Part shown: positions 9,159 through 18,269 of the stretch, piece after piece
Layout: every line of letters begins with the position of its first letter
Position numbering within the stretch: position 1 is the stretch's first letter
Origin: Fulvivirga sp. M361
GTDB taxonomy: Bacteria; Bacteroidota; Bacteroidia; Cytophagales; Cyclobacteriaceae
NCBI RefSeq assembly: GCF_007097395.1
Contig: NZ_VKDC01000008.1
Coordinates: 186,001 to 250,000, forward strand
Reading direction: 5' to 3'
Length of the DNA: 64,000 bases
Made by a program: the position numbers and the translations under genes
The notes under the pieces: model-generated
The model's input: only the letters and a program-made list of their open reading frames with translations
What the model was told of the DNA's origin: nothing
The model's database searches: none

Positions 9159-10157
9159 CTAATCAACTTCACTTTTTCGAAAAACACCGGTAAGCGGCAA
9201 ATGATCACTGATAATGCGCATCGTATCGGGTGAGAAAAAGTACTCTACCCGTATGTCTTTAACTTCAGGATCCATATTTTCATTGACTAAGATATAATCA
9301 AGCCTGCGCCCGGGCTTATTGGAAGGATGCGTGTAAACCGTGGTATCCAACGGGTCAATAAATCCATTTTTTAAACCATTATTTTTCACCAAAAGACCAA
9401 TTTCTTCGCTAGTGGGAGTTGAGTTAAGGTCCCCCGCCACGATCATATTTTTATTAGGATCTTCAGCCAGCATCCGGTTGAATTGAGCGGTCAACAAATT
9501 CATTTGTCCTTTACGCATAGCAATGTTACGGTTACCTCTTCCTGCTTTCAGATGCAGCCCGGTAAGTACAAAGCTGTAGTCTTCTGACGGGTATACATCG
9601 ATGGACCACATCCTGGTATTAATATGGTTTTGTGTCTCTTTTTTGCCTTCGTCACTAACATATTCCGGCAAAGGGGTAGTAGCGCTTCCATATCCACGGA
9701 TGATACCCATCGGAAATCTACTCATTACGACTACATTCATATACCAGTTATGGCTCGGGATATCTGCAAAAAATTGATATTCCATATCCGGAAAAGAATC
9801 CTGAGCCAGTTTTTTGAGGTATTTAGCACTTTCAAACTCCTGCAGGACTACAATATCTGCATCAGCCTCTTTCAGCGCATCAATCAAAAGTTTCCGACGG
9901 AGCGGCATATTATCAGGAGGAGAATTTTCTCTATCATTATCAATGTAAGGATCATCATATGGATCGATGAAATGTTCTACATTCCATGAAAGTAACTTAA
10001 ACGTTGGTCCTTTCGGATAGTCATAATCATGGGGTGTAACTATTACGGAATTCCAGTCAAAAGGCTCATCCTTAAGAGATTCTGATTCTTTCACTACTTC
10101 AATGCAAGAAAAAGTAACGGCACAAATCAATATTAAGCGTATAAAGTTTCTGGTCAT
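9159..10157 (-). CDS. Endonuclease/exonuclease/phosphatase family lipoprotein
   Basis: A 332-residue protein with a lipoprotein signal (TFSC, Cys18), so exported and membrane-anchored. It carries the motifs of the EEP (DNase I-like) fold in order: LLSWNVEHF near residue 54 (metal-site Asn), IVVLQEFES near 97 (metal-binding Glu), TGLHLKAGRGNRN near 200, MIVAGDLNSTPTS near 240 (Asp and Asn), LDYILVNEN near 285, and SDHLPLTGVF at the end (general-base His). Members cleave phosphodiester or phosphomonoester bonds in nucleic acids, inositol phosphates or lipids. It is last in the ECF/FecR/SusC/SusD locus, so it probably processes the imported ligand or its precursor outside the cytoplasm. A terminator just upstream means its expression can be uncoupled from SusD. 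Confidence 0.9.
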   Translation of the reverse strand: MTRNFIRLILICAVTFSCIEVVKESESLKDEPFDWNSVIVTPHDYDYPKGPTFKLLSWNVEHFIDPYDDPYIDNDRENSPPDNMPLRRKLLIDALKEADADIVVLQEFESAKYLKKLAQDSFPDMEYQFFADIPSHNWYMNVVVMSRFPMGIIRGYGSATTPLPEYVSDEGKKETQNHINTRMWSIDVYPSEDYSFVLTGLHLKAGRGNRNIAMRKGQMNLLTAQFNRMLAEDPNKNMIVAGDLNSTPTSEEIGLLVKNNGLKNGFIDPLDTTVYTHPSNKPGRRLDYILVNENMDPEVKDIRVEYFFSPDTMRIISDHLPLTGVFRKSEVD

Positions 10158-10170
10158 GTTTTATTCAGTT

Positions 10171-10198
10171 AAAAAAAGAGCAGGCAAAAGGCCTGCTC
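10171..10198 (-). terminator. Perfect intrinsic terminator between SusD-like and EEP genes
   Basis: On the minus strand: an 8-bp perfect GC-rich stem (GAGCAGGC / GCCTGCTC), 5-base loop, then seven T residues. It starts 34 bp after the SusD-like stop and its T-run ends 13 bp before the EEP gene ATG. There is no room for a separate promoter between the T-run and the start codon, so the EEP gene must be reached by read-through, or by a promoter inside or upstream of the hairpin. Confidence 0.88.
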
Positions 10199-10231
10199 CT
10201 TACTCATAAAATTTGATAGATCGTTCGTTTG

Positions 10232-11698
10232 TTATTTAGACCACCATCCCTCGGAAAGCAAGTCATCCCCTTTGTCCAGTCTATTCACAGCGTCTGTATA
10301 ATTCGCTTCATTTACTGCTTTTAACAACGGTGGGTATACCATACGTTTCATAATCTGGTCCGTGAGCATAGCAGAACCAATATTAAATTCAGGAAACCGG
10401 ACTCTTCTGAAATTGAGCCAACCATCGTATCCCTGGTAGTAGAAATTGATGTAAGATTCTCTCCACACCTGGTTCAAGGCAACTTCTTTATCCGGTGATA
10501 GCTCAACATTGGTTTTGGCCAAATGACTGTCTATCTCATCTTCTTCCACCCCCCACCACAGGCAGTTGGAGCGGATACCGGCCTCATAGTGCATGGTTGC
10601 ATCTCCGGTCACATACCCTTGCAGAATAGCCTCTGCAATATAAAACTCTACTTCAGCGTAGGATAAAAGTACAGAAGGAGCAGTAACACCATTAAGCCCT
10701 GTAAAAGGCGCCGCAAGTCCATTGAATTCACGAATAATATCAGGGTCTTCACCGGAAGGAACCCCCAGGTAAATGGGATTACCACCGTTATCTACGTTTA
10801 TGGTATCACCATTTGTATCCACACCTAAAGCGGCCATTTTTGGTCTTCTTGGATCAAGTGTTTCATGAAGTAATTCCGCAAAAGTTTCAGCCAACGCCAC
10901 AGAACCGGCCGTTCCGGTAGCGTTAGCAGGTTCAAGCCCAAAACGACCGTCATAGATAATGGCACATGTTTCATCATCTGAAGCAATAAGTTCACCACTG
11001 TTAATAAGTGTAGCGATAGCATCCTCAAGAGATGGGTCCACATTGACCATTTTCATGAGCATTCTTAATTTCAGGCTATTGGAAAGTTTTCTCCATTTTT
11101 CGTTATCCCCAAAATAGAAAGGGTCACCTCCCCTGATAAAGTTTCCTCCCGGACGGGTTTCTAATAACCCATAGGCTTTATCCAGTGAGTCCAGGTTAGC
11201 CCGATAGATCTCTTCCTGCATATCAAACTTAGGTGTGAAGTTAAGCTGGTCTCCTTGTACAGACTCATTAAAAGGTACCGGGCCAAATACATCTGTCAGG
11301 TAATTTGTGAGATAAACATCCAATATCAACCCTGCCGCCAGGTAATCATCCAACCCTTCATTAATGGCGCGCTGTTTGAGGTCAAATATGTCATAACGAA
11401 TACCATAGATCACATCATACACGGCCTCTGAATCGGAACCTCTGAAATCATAGCGATGACGTTGGTCGATCAATGAAGTATTGGTCCAATATTGTCCGAT
11501 ATAGTTACCGATAGTTCCATAACTACGTGACCTCCTGCCTGCGTCAAAAGCTACCTGGGTAAGCAAAGATGAAGCGTCAATATTAGTCAAACGCGTGGGA
11601 TCGGTATTGATCTCTTCAAAATCGTAACAAGAAGTAAATGCCATGATCATAGCCGCAGCCCAGATCAATGATTTGTTTTTCAGGATAGTTCTTATCAT
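10232..11698 (-). CDS. SusD-like nutrient-binding lipoprotein (SusD_2 type)
   Basis: A 488-residue lipoprotein with signal and lipobox MAFTSC (Cys24). The mature N-terminus (YDFEEINTDPTRLTNIDASSLLTQ) is the hallmark of the SusD-like_2/RagB group, which often pairs with STN-containing SusC proteins. TPR-like helices follow, and the C-terminus has the WRESYINFYYQGYDGWLNFRR segment typical of the group. It would form the extracellular lid on the SusC channel encoded 11 bp upstream in the same operon. Ligand unknown; the adjacent phosphoesterase points to a phosphorylated or nucleic-acid-derived compound, which is inference. Confidence 0.93.
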   Translation of the reverse strand: MIRTILKNKSLIWAAAMIMAFTSCYDFEEINTDPTRLTNIDASSLLTQVAFDAGRRSRSYGTIGNYIGQYWTNTSLIDQRHRYDFRGSDSEAVYDVIYGIRYDIFDLKQRAINEGLDDYLAAGLILDVYLTNYLTDVFGPVPFNESVQGDQLNFTPKFDMQEEIYRANLDSLDKAYGLLETRPGGNFIRGGDPFYFGDNEKWRKLSNSLKLRMLMKMVNVDPSLEDAIATLINSGELIASDDETCAIIYDGRFGLEPANATGTAGSVALAETFAELLHETLDPRRPKMAALGVDTNGDTINVDNGGNPIYLGVPSGEDPDIIREFNGLAAPFTGLNGVTAPSVLLSYAEVEFYIAEAILQGYVTGDATMHYEAGIRSNCLWWGVEEDEIDSHLAKTNVELSPDKEVALNQVWRESYINFYYQGYDGWLNFRRVRFPEFNIGSAMLTDQIMKRMVYPPLLKAVNEANYTDAVNRLDKGDDLLSEGWWSK

Positions 11699-11709
11699 GA
11701 TGGAAAGTT

Positions 11710-14700
11710 TTAAAAGGTCAGTTTTATGTCTACACCAAAAGTGCGGGTGGAAGGCGAGCCTACAGCTTCAAGTCCCGGGGTCAAAGACCCGTTATTGGCA
11801 ACAGCAAGTTCCGGATCATAGGAAGGGAAATCTGTCCAAATGAAAAGTTCATTACCAAAAACAGCAAATGTTCCGCCTTTAAACATCCACAATGCAGGGA
11901 TCTGATATTCCAATCGTAAATCCCGAAGCTTTAGAAAGGTAGTTTCATGCACATTACCTTCTATTTGATCACGCTCGTACATAGAGTTATAATAATAAGG
12001 AGCACCTGCAGAAACCGTATTTTTAACATACCCACCTGCATCTTCATCCCACATCAAACCATCGCCAATTACACCGAATCGGCCGTCTGCATTTTGTATC
12101 CACTGCTGTGCAGCCATGTCATACTCCGCACCTGATTCAAAAGGAGCACCACTTTCTCTTCCGAGAACTGTTTTATCCGACTTCCCCGTGTAATTCATGA
12201 GAAAGTGCGTTATAGAGTAAGCATTTCCCCCATGTTGGTAATCAAACTGGAATGAAAGACGGAAATTTTTGTATCGAATAGAGTTAATGATGCCTGCTCT
12301 CCAGTCGGGGAACACATTACCCAGGTAGTCCTCATCATTATCACGCTGTGCCAGGCCGTCTTTAAAAATGATCTGCCCCTCGTGTTTATCATAGCCTTTT
12401 CCGTATATCCTTCCCAATTGTTCGCCTGGTTCAGCTTTGATCAGAACCCTTGACCCAACATAACGGCCTATAATATAAGTATCAATCACTCCGGGCACCA
12501 GCTCTTCTACCTTACCACGATTTGCTGACCAGTTGGCCGTAATGTCCCAGCCAAACGAACTTGAATTGAAAGGTTTCGCTCCAAGTTGCAACTCTATACC
12601 CCGGTTGGATACGGAACCTGCATTCATCAAAGCATTCAAATAACCTGATCCAGAATCTACCGGTAAGGTTAATATCTGGTCCTTCGTAACGGACCGGTAA
12701 AATGTGGCATCAAAATTAAGCCGGTGGTCAAAAAGGTGAAGGTCTAATCCCAACTCTACTGAGTTCGTTGTTTCAGGTTTCAATGCCGGATTAGGCAATG
12801 TGGAAGGATTAGAATAACCACCGGTAACACTATTAGATACCGCATAATACCTGTCCAGGCGATAAGGCCTGGTATCGGAGCCTACCTGGGCGGCCGAAGC
12901 CCTTAACTTCAGGTAAGACAATGGCCGGAAATCCAGTTTAAGGGCTTCAGTAACATCCACCGCAAGGGCTGCCGACGGATAGAAGTAGGAATTATTACCT
13001 TTAGGTAATGTAGAGGTCCACTCATTCCTTCCTGTAATGTCCAGGTAGATCATATCACGATAGTTTGCACTAACTACCCCATAGGTAGCGTAATTCTCTT
13101 CCTGGTTTCTTCCAGGCCTGACAATAGGATCGTCAATAGAATTAGCAATATTGAACACGCCTGGTATCCTTAAACCCCTGTCTCCGTTATTACTTCCCCC
13201 CGTGTCGGCAAACATATCGTTCCCATCCTTATAAAAATGATTGAAACCTGCTGTTCCGGTTAATTCCAGGGTATTCAACTTCCATTTTTTAGATAAAAAG
13301 ATATCTGTGTTCAACAGAAGTGTTTTGAGCGATTGTTCATTGTATTTACCAAATCTATTTCTGGGCTCTGACCAGGCCCTTTCCCGCGTCCTTAATTCCG
13401 TGTAGAAGTCAATACCACTTCTGGCCGTTATTTTAAAATCCTCAGCTATCTCATGATCAAACTGTAACTTACCAAAGACCCGATCCTTATCCAGTGTATT
13501 GATAGAATTCTGAAGGATCCAATAGGGATTGGCGCTCAATCCGGTTACCCTATCCTGCTGGATATTTTCCTGGCCATCAAACCAAAGGTTATCACGAAAC
13601 CACGCCAGGTTATCATTGGAATTAAGCCAGAATACCTGGTAATGTGCATTTTGTCTGTCATAACCTTCGGCAGGAAGATTATCTGACGTTTGATTCACAT
13701 AATTGATCTTAGTAGAAAACTGGGACTTACCTACCTTTACACCTGAAGAAATGGATAAGTTTAAACGCTCATAACCGGTATTCGCCATGATGTATTCATT
13801 GGTCAGATAATCCAGTGAACCTCTGAAATAGGCTGAGCTGTTACCTGCATCTACGGACACTCCTGTAACTTGTGTAAAACCAGTCTCATAAAAATCTCTT
13901 TCTATGTCATAGGGCTGCCACGGTGTCTGGCCTCCTACCTCATACTCCCATATTTCGTTTCTTCTGTCAGGGTCATATACAGCCGTATGTGGTGAGTTAT
14001 ATTGATAGAAATTCTGCCCCATGTATTTAGGTCCCCATGAATGGGAATTTTTAGTGTTACCACCATCAGGTGAGTCGCGGAAGGAGTAATAATCTCTCTC
14101 AGAACGGTTTCCTGAACCAAACATCTTCTGACGTGGCAACCACCGGTTGACTTGCTGAAAAGAGGTGGTACTTCTAAGGGTCACCCTTAATTTTTGATCA
14201 AACTGACCACTTTTTGTCGTGATCATAATCACTCCGTTGGCTGCCTGTGATCCATAAAGTCCGGCCGCTGTAGGTCCTTTTAGCACGGTTACATTTTCAA
14301 TATCATCAGGGTTAAGGGCCGACAGGCCATCACCGTAATCGACCACAGCCCCTAAATAAGACTGTTCACCATCTCCATTCTGATCATTGGTGACGGGTAC
14401 ACCATCAATAACAATCAGGGCCCGGTTATTATCAAGGTCTAAGGAAGATTCTCCTCTCAACACAATACGTGAAGACCCCATAGCACCGGAGGAGCGGGTA
14501 AGCTGTAAACCAGGCACTTTACCTGCCAGTGCAGTGGCCAAATTAGGGTTCCCGCTTCGCGAGACGTCATCACTGTCCACCTTGGTAATGGAATATCCAA
14601 GGGCCCTGGTCTCACGCTCAATGCCAATGGCTGTTACTACTATTTCCTCCAGGTTCACAGAAGATGATCGTAAGGTAACATTAATCGCAGACCGGTTCCC

Positions 14701-15225
14701 TACCTCAGTCTCTTCTGTTTCGAAACCAACAAATGAAAACTGCAATGTAGTTTTGGGAAATGTCATGAGATTGTAATTCCCATCCAAGTCAGTAATGGTG
14801 CCTTGCGTACTGCCTTTTATTAAAACAGTGACTCCTACCAGGGGCTCCCCGGTCTCAGCCTCAGTTACTTTTCCGGTTACTTTCCGTTTTTCAGGAAACT
14901 TTACTGAGACTTTACGGTTGGATAGCCTGTACTCAAACCCGCTTTGCCTGGACAGTTCATCCAGTATGTCTTTCAGCGTAGCATCTGTATAATCCAGGCT
15001 GAACTTCCGTTGATCACTAATAACGACATCTCCATAACCAAACTGGTAGCCTGACTGCCGCTCCAGTTGATTGAAAATACGTTCAAGTGAAGCATTTTTC
15101 ACCTCCAAGGTGATCTGCTCACTATTTTGGGCGTACCCTGAAAATCCTACTAATAATAGGATTACAACAAAAAGATTTTTTATTCGCTTTATAAATCTTG
15201 AATAAGTGGTTAATATAGCTCTCAT
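11710..15225 (-). CDS. SusC/RagA-type TonB-dependent transporter with STN signalling domain
   Basis: A 1171-residue outer-membrane transporter. After a signal peptide ending near SGYAQ comes an STN domain (about 38-110; TLEVKNASLERIFNQLERQ and TLKDILDELSRQSGF), which in FecA-type receptors contacts FecR in the periplasm. Then a CarboxypepD_reg-like domain (about 115-195; VTGKVTEAETGEPLVGVTV), a plug domain (about 210-335; EEIVVTAIGIERE, YGSQAANGVIMITTKSG), and a 22-strand barrel ending in Phe (VDIKLTF). The STN domain plus the upstream FecR and ECF sigma genes show ligand-induced control of this locus. The SusD-like partner follows at once. Confidence 0.95.
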   Translation of the reverse strand: MRAILTTYSRFIKRIKNLFVVILLLVGFSGYAQNSEQITLEVKNASLERIFNQLERQSGYQFGYGDVVISDQRKFSLDYTDATLKDILDELSRQSGFEYRLSNRKVSVKFPEKRKVTGKVTEAETGEPLVGVTVLIKGSTQGTITDLDGNYNLMTFPKTTLQFSFVGFETEETEVGNRSAINVTLRSSSVNLEEIVVTAIGIERETRALGYSITKVDSDDVSRSGNPNLATALAGKVPGLQLTRSSGAMGSSRIVLRGESSLDLDNNRALIVIDGVPVTNDQNGDGEQSYLGAVVDYGDGLSALNPDDIENVTVLKGPTAAGLYGSQAANGVIMITTKSGQFDQKLRVTLRSTTSFQQVNRWLPRQKMFGSGNRSERDYYSFRDSPDGGNTKNSHSWGPKYMGQNFYQYNSPHTAVYDPDRRNEIWEYEVGGQTPWQPYDIERDFYETGFTQVTGVSVDAGNSSAYFRGSLDYLTNEYIMANTGYERLNLSISSGVKVGKSQFSTKINYVNQTSDNLPAEGYDRQNAHYQVFWLNSNDNLAWFRDNLWFDGQENIQQDRVTGLSANPYWILQNSINTLDKDRVFGKLQFDHEIAEDFKITARSGIDFYTELRTRERAWSEPRNRFGKYNEQSLKTLLLNTDIFLSKKWKLNTLELTGTAGFNHFYKDGNDMFADTGGSNNGDRGLRIPGVFNIANSIDDPIVRPGRNQEENYATYGVVSANYRDMIYLDITGRNEWTSTLPKGNNSYFYPSAALAVDVTEALKLDFRPLSYLKLRASAAQVGSDTRPYRLDRYYAVSNSVTGGYSNPSTLPNPALKPETTNSVELGLDLHLFDHRLNFDATFYRSVTKDQILTLPVDSGSGYLNALMNAGSVSNRGIELQLGAKPFNSSSFGWDITANWSANRGKVEELVPGVIDTYIIGRYVGSRVLIKAEPGEQLGRIYGKGYDKHEGQIIFKDGLAQRDNDEDYLGNVFPDWRAGIINSIRYKNFRLSFQFDYQHGGNAYSITHFLMNYTGKSDKTVLGRESGAPFESGAEYDMAAQQWIQNADGRFGVIGDGLMWDEDAGGYVKNTVSAGAPYYYNSMYERDQIEGNVHETTFLKLRDLRLEYQIPALWMFKGGTFAVFGNELFIWTDFPSYDPELAVANNGSLTPGLEAVGSPSTRTFGVDIKLTF

Positions 15226-15375
15226 GAATATTTTTTTGATTTTAGACTGGTCGTAAGTTTGAAATCATCAAGATGAAGTCCGGAGCTGGTAACGACAGTT
15301 CCGGACCATTTTTTGTGATCTTTAGTAGTGGTTATTTTCTCATATATTTCTGATTTTTAAATTGTTATATTTCTT

Positions 15376-16335
15376 TTATTGATAAATGGAAATGGAGTCA
15401 TTCCTATGGGTATACCGAAAGTCAAGTATGAATTGAAGATCTTCCAGTACCGTCTCAATAGTTACATTCTTATATTGCGTTCTGATCGTTTGAGATAGCA
15501 GTTCTTCATCTTCGCAATAGATGGTGACATCAAAATGTTCCTCTATCCTATCTAAAGCTTCTGACAGTTTAATTTTATCCAGAACAAGCACTCGTTTCAT
15601 CCAACCATGGTACAGAGGACCTTCGATTTGGTTCACTGATATTTCTTTGGTTTCGGGATTGAACGAAGCTTGCTGTCGCCGGGTCAGATAGAAAGGTTGC
15701 TCATCACTTTGATCTTTTGTCACCTTTACTTTTCCTGAAGCTACTGTAACTTCCGTAAGTGCATCTTTATAGGACCTGACGGTAAATGAAGTCCCCAACA
15801 CAGTAGTTTTTAAACCTCTCGTTTTTACAATGAATAACCTGGAGGTGTCCCTTCGAACTTCAAAGAAAGCCTCGCCTGAAAGCGCCACTTTCCGATTCTT
15901 ATTGTCAAAGCTCCTGGGATAGGTGATCGAACTGCCCTCATTCAATCTCACCAGTGTACTATCACTTAATCTGATGATAGCCGTTTCGCCCACTTCCGTC
16001 GACTGAGTGATATAGTTTTCCGGCCAGGGTTGAAACCGGGTGTATAGTAAGGAGGCAATACCAACGAGCAACGTAACGGCAGCCGCAACCTTCCATAACG
16101 CCGGCATACTCTTTTTCGGAAGGTCAACTTCAGTTTCCTGCTCAATACTCTTGTTAAGCGACTGGTAGATAGCTATTTTGACACGTTCTTTGTCTGTCAG
16201 CGCCCACCCCGGCCAGAATATATCCTCTTTTTTTTGATGGTCATCAAAAAACTGATCAAAGAGTTTTTTCTCAGTTTCAGTAGCATCCCCTTTGAGGTAT
16301 CGATCAAGTAAATCAAGAAATTCTTGTCTCGTCAT
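15376..16335 (-). CDS. FecR-family anti-sigma factor
   Basis: A 319-residue inner-membrane signal transducer. The cytoplasmic N-terminus (about 1-80; FLDLLDRYLKGDATETEKKLF) should bind the ECF sigma factor. One transmembrane helix lies at about 84-102. The periplasmic part has a FecR domain (about 115-215; TEVGETAIIRLSDSTLVRLN, GEAFFEVRRD, FIVKTRGLKTTVLGTSFTV) and a C-terminal DUF4974/STN-like domain (about 245-318; DKIKLSEALDRIEEHF). It sits between the sigma gene (about 100 bp upstream) and the STN-bearing SusC gene, the canonical order. Binding of ligand by SusC would relieve inhibition of the sigma factor. Confidence 0.95.
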   Translation of the reverse strand: MTRQEFLDLLDRYLKGDATETEKKLFDQFFDDHQKKEDIFWPGWALTDKERVKIAIYQSLNKSIEQETEVDLPKKSMPALWKVAAAVTLLVGIASLLYTRFQPWPENYITQSTEVGETAIIRLSDSTLVRLNEGSSITYPRSFDNKNRKVALSGEAFFEVRRDTSRLFIVKTRGLKTTVLGTSFTVRSYKDALTEVTVASGKVKVTKDQSDEQPFYLTRRQQASFNPETKEISVNQIEGPLYHGWMKRVLVLDKIKLSEALDRIEEHFDVTIYCEDEELLSQTIRTQYKNVTIETVLEDLQFILDFRYTHRNDSISIYQ

Positions 16336-16437
16336 TAAATAATGTCTTTACCCTTAGAGTGTCATCAGCAGGAAAAAGCACGGGGGTAAAAACGACCAAA
16401 AACAGAAGGTTAATGATTTAGTAATACTACCAATGGT

Positions 16438-17022
16438 TTAGTAACACACTGATAAAATGGTGATAAAGATTATGGCAAGATGATCTAATGAAATACGGAT
16501 GTGTTTAAGTGCATTGGAAATGTGCCATTCCACCGTCCGATGTGACAGGTTCATTTGCTGTGCAATCTCTTTATTAGATAAATTATTGAATCGGCTTAAA
16601 CAAAATACTTCTTTGCACTTAAAAGGGAGTTGGTCCAGTATCACAAACAAACGGCCATTGAGCTCTTTATAATTGATCTCATCCTCGGTCGTGTTCGCCC
16701 ATCTTAAATTTATCAAATGCTCATCGTGTGATTGGCTCAGCTTACCTTTTTTCAGGTGCCTGGCCACCTGAAATTTAACAGACTGACCAAGATATGGCAG
16801 CAGGCTCTCGATCTGATGAACTTCTCTTTTACGCCATACATCCAAAAAAATGTCTTGCACGATATCTTTGGAAGCATCCTCGTCTTTTATAACATTGAAA
16901 GCCAAACGGTATAGCTTTTCCCAATATCGAAAGAAAAGCTCATTGAATGCTATTCGGTTATGCGCTTTGATTAGCACTAAAAGTTTTTGATCGGATGCCT
17001 CACTGAACTTTCCTGGTTCCAC
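16438..17022 (-). CDS. ECF-type RNA polymerase sigma-70 factor
   Basis: A 194-residue sigma factor. The start is GTG at 17022: an in-frame stop lies four codons upstream and there is no suitable ATG. Region 2 (about 20-85) includes AFNELFFRYWEKLYRLAF and the DASKDIVQDIFLDVWRKR segment. Region 4 (about 125-175) includes LPFKCKEVFCLSRFNNLSNKEIAQQMNLS, with the helix-turn-helix ending HRTVEWHISNALKHIR. The C-terminus carries a short hydrophobic tail (IIFITILSV), common in Bacteroidota FecI-like factors. It heads the FecR/SusC/SusD locus and most likely drives transcription of the SusC gene. Confidence 0.95.
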   Translation of the reverse strand: MEPGKFSEASDQKLLVLIKAHNRIAFNELFFRYWEKLYRLAFNVIKDEDASKDIVQDIFLDVWRKREVHQIESLLPYLGQSVKFQVARHLKKGKLSQSHDEHLINLRWANTTEDEINYKELNGRLFVILDQLPFKCKEVFCLSRFNNLSNKEIAQQMNLSHRTVEWHISNALKHIRISLDHLAIIFITILSVCY

Positions 17023-17244
17023 TTGTCCAAATTATTTTTCTTCCTCAGCACGAATATAAATGAAACACTACGAGGGTGTCAAGTGCCTGATTATTAAGGA
17101 ATTTTTAACTTTTAGTACATGAGGTGGTCTTGGTCAATGAGACTTCTGCCATAAAAACATGGTAAAGTTATTGTGGGTTTTATACATTGAGATCATGTCA
17201 CTAAAATGATCTATAGTTGTTATTTGTTTATAAACCCGTTCAGC

Positions 17245-18141
17245 ATGAAGCTCAATTACATTATTATTTCATTGATTCTTGTGAGTCTTAGTAGTTACAG
17301 TCAGGAAGTAGAATTAGTGAGGGAATATACCTATGAAGCAAGTGACCATGATAGCAAAATTTCTTCCAGGGAAAAGGCGATATACGCTCTCAAATCTTTG
17401 GCAATAGAAGAGATTGGATCAATGGTCTTATCCTTGCAAAACTATAGGGCTGAAGAAGAAAATTTCAATTTTAAGGACTATTACAAGAGTAAAACCAAAG
17501 TGTTGGCGAGCGCCATCACACGGCTTAGGATCATAGAGGAAAGCTGGACTGGCAAGGAATACTATCTAAAGGCTGCCATACAATTAGACCAGAACGAGAT
17601 CCGGGAGAAGTTCGACGACCTTGTTCAAAAATTCTTAGAAAACAGCGAGCAGGTTCGGAGTTATCCGAAATGGCTAAATGCTATTATGAATAAGGAGGTG
17701 CATTCCGGTGAAGGGATAGGAGAATTACAATTAGGTATGAATAAAGCTACTGTAGTTAAATTACTTGGTAACCCAATAGAGCGAAAAACCGAAAACCATG
17801 TAAATAAGAAGGGTATTTCCTTTTCTTCAGCTAAATTCTATTATAGGTACAAGGGAATACGGTTAATAGTAGGATTTTTAGTAGATACAGATGCGGTCAA
17901 TTTAATATCATATTCAGAGTCTTCATGGGATGATCATACGATCATCAATGTTTCACCCGTATTCTATGGTTTAAAAATTGGTTCCCGGATAAATCAGATG
18001 TTGAACGTTCTTGGGCAAGCAGAGAAAAAGGAAATCTATGAAAATGATTTGGTTGTTTTCCATAAATACAATGGGATCTCCATCGGTGAGGACACTACCA
18101 TAAATCAAATATATTGCTTTCAGATCACCAAAGTAGATTAG
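17245..18141 (+). CDS. Secreted protein of unknown function (298 aa)
   Basis: The ATG at 17245 gives a clean signal peptide (MKLNYIIISLILVSLSSYSQ); a start 13 codons earlier would spoil it. Residues about 40-130 (EKAIYALKSLAIEEIGSMV, RLRIIEESWTGKEYYLKA) resemble the helical/beta domain found in LPP20 or FlgT-N-like envelope proteins, where a conserved segment is followed by a YYLKAxIxLD strand. The C-terminal half contains two SmpA/BamE-like segments (GIGELQLGMNKATVVKLLGNP and YGLKIGSRINQMLNVLGQAE). The protein is likely periplasmic. It is divergent from the ECF sigma gene and convergent with the PorP gene; no functional link to either is evident. Confidence 0.75.
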   Translation: MKLNYIIISLILVSLSSYSQEVELVREYTYEASDHDSKISSREKAIYALKSLAIEEIGSMVLSLQNYRAEEENFNFKDYYKSKTKVLASAITRLRIIEESWTGKEYYLKAAIQLDQNEIREKFDDLVQKFLENSEQVRSYPKWLNAIMNKEVHSGEGIGELQLGMNKATVVKLLGNPIERKTENHVNKKGISFSSAKFYYRYKGIRLIVGFLVDTDAVNLISYSESSWDDHTIINVSPVFYGLKIGSRINQMLNVLGQAEKKEIYENDLVVFHKYNGISIGEDTTINQIYCFQITKVD

Positions 18142-18269
18142 TCGAAAAATGCTTCCGGTTGGCAAGGTATTTTTAACCCCGGATCATTCTGTTCACCAGA
18201 CAAAACTTTCCGGTGCTATTTGATATCTATCAACAAAGATAACAGGAGCATAAGTCATCATAGGATGGT

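Noticed and set aside
14387-14776. 129-codon plus-strand open frame
   Set aside because: Antisense to the plug domain of the STN-type SusC gene.
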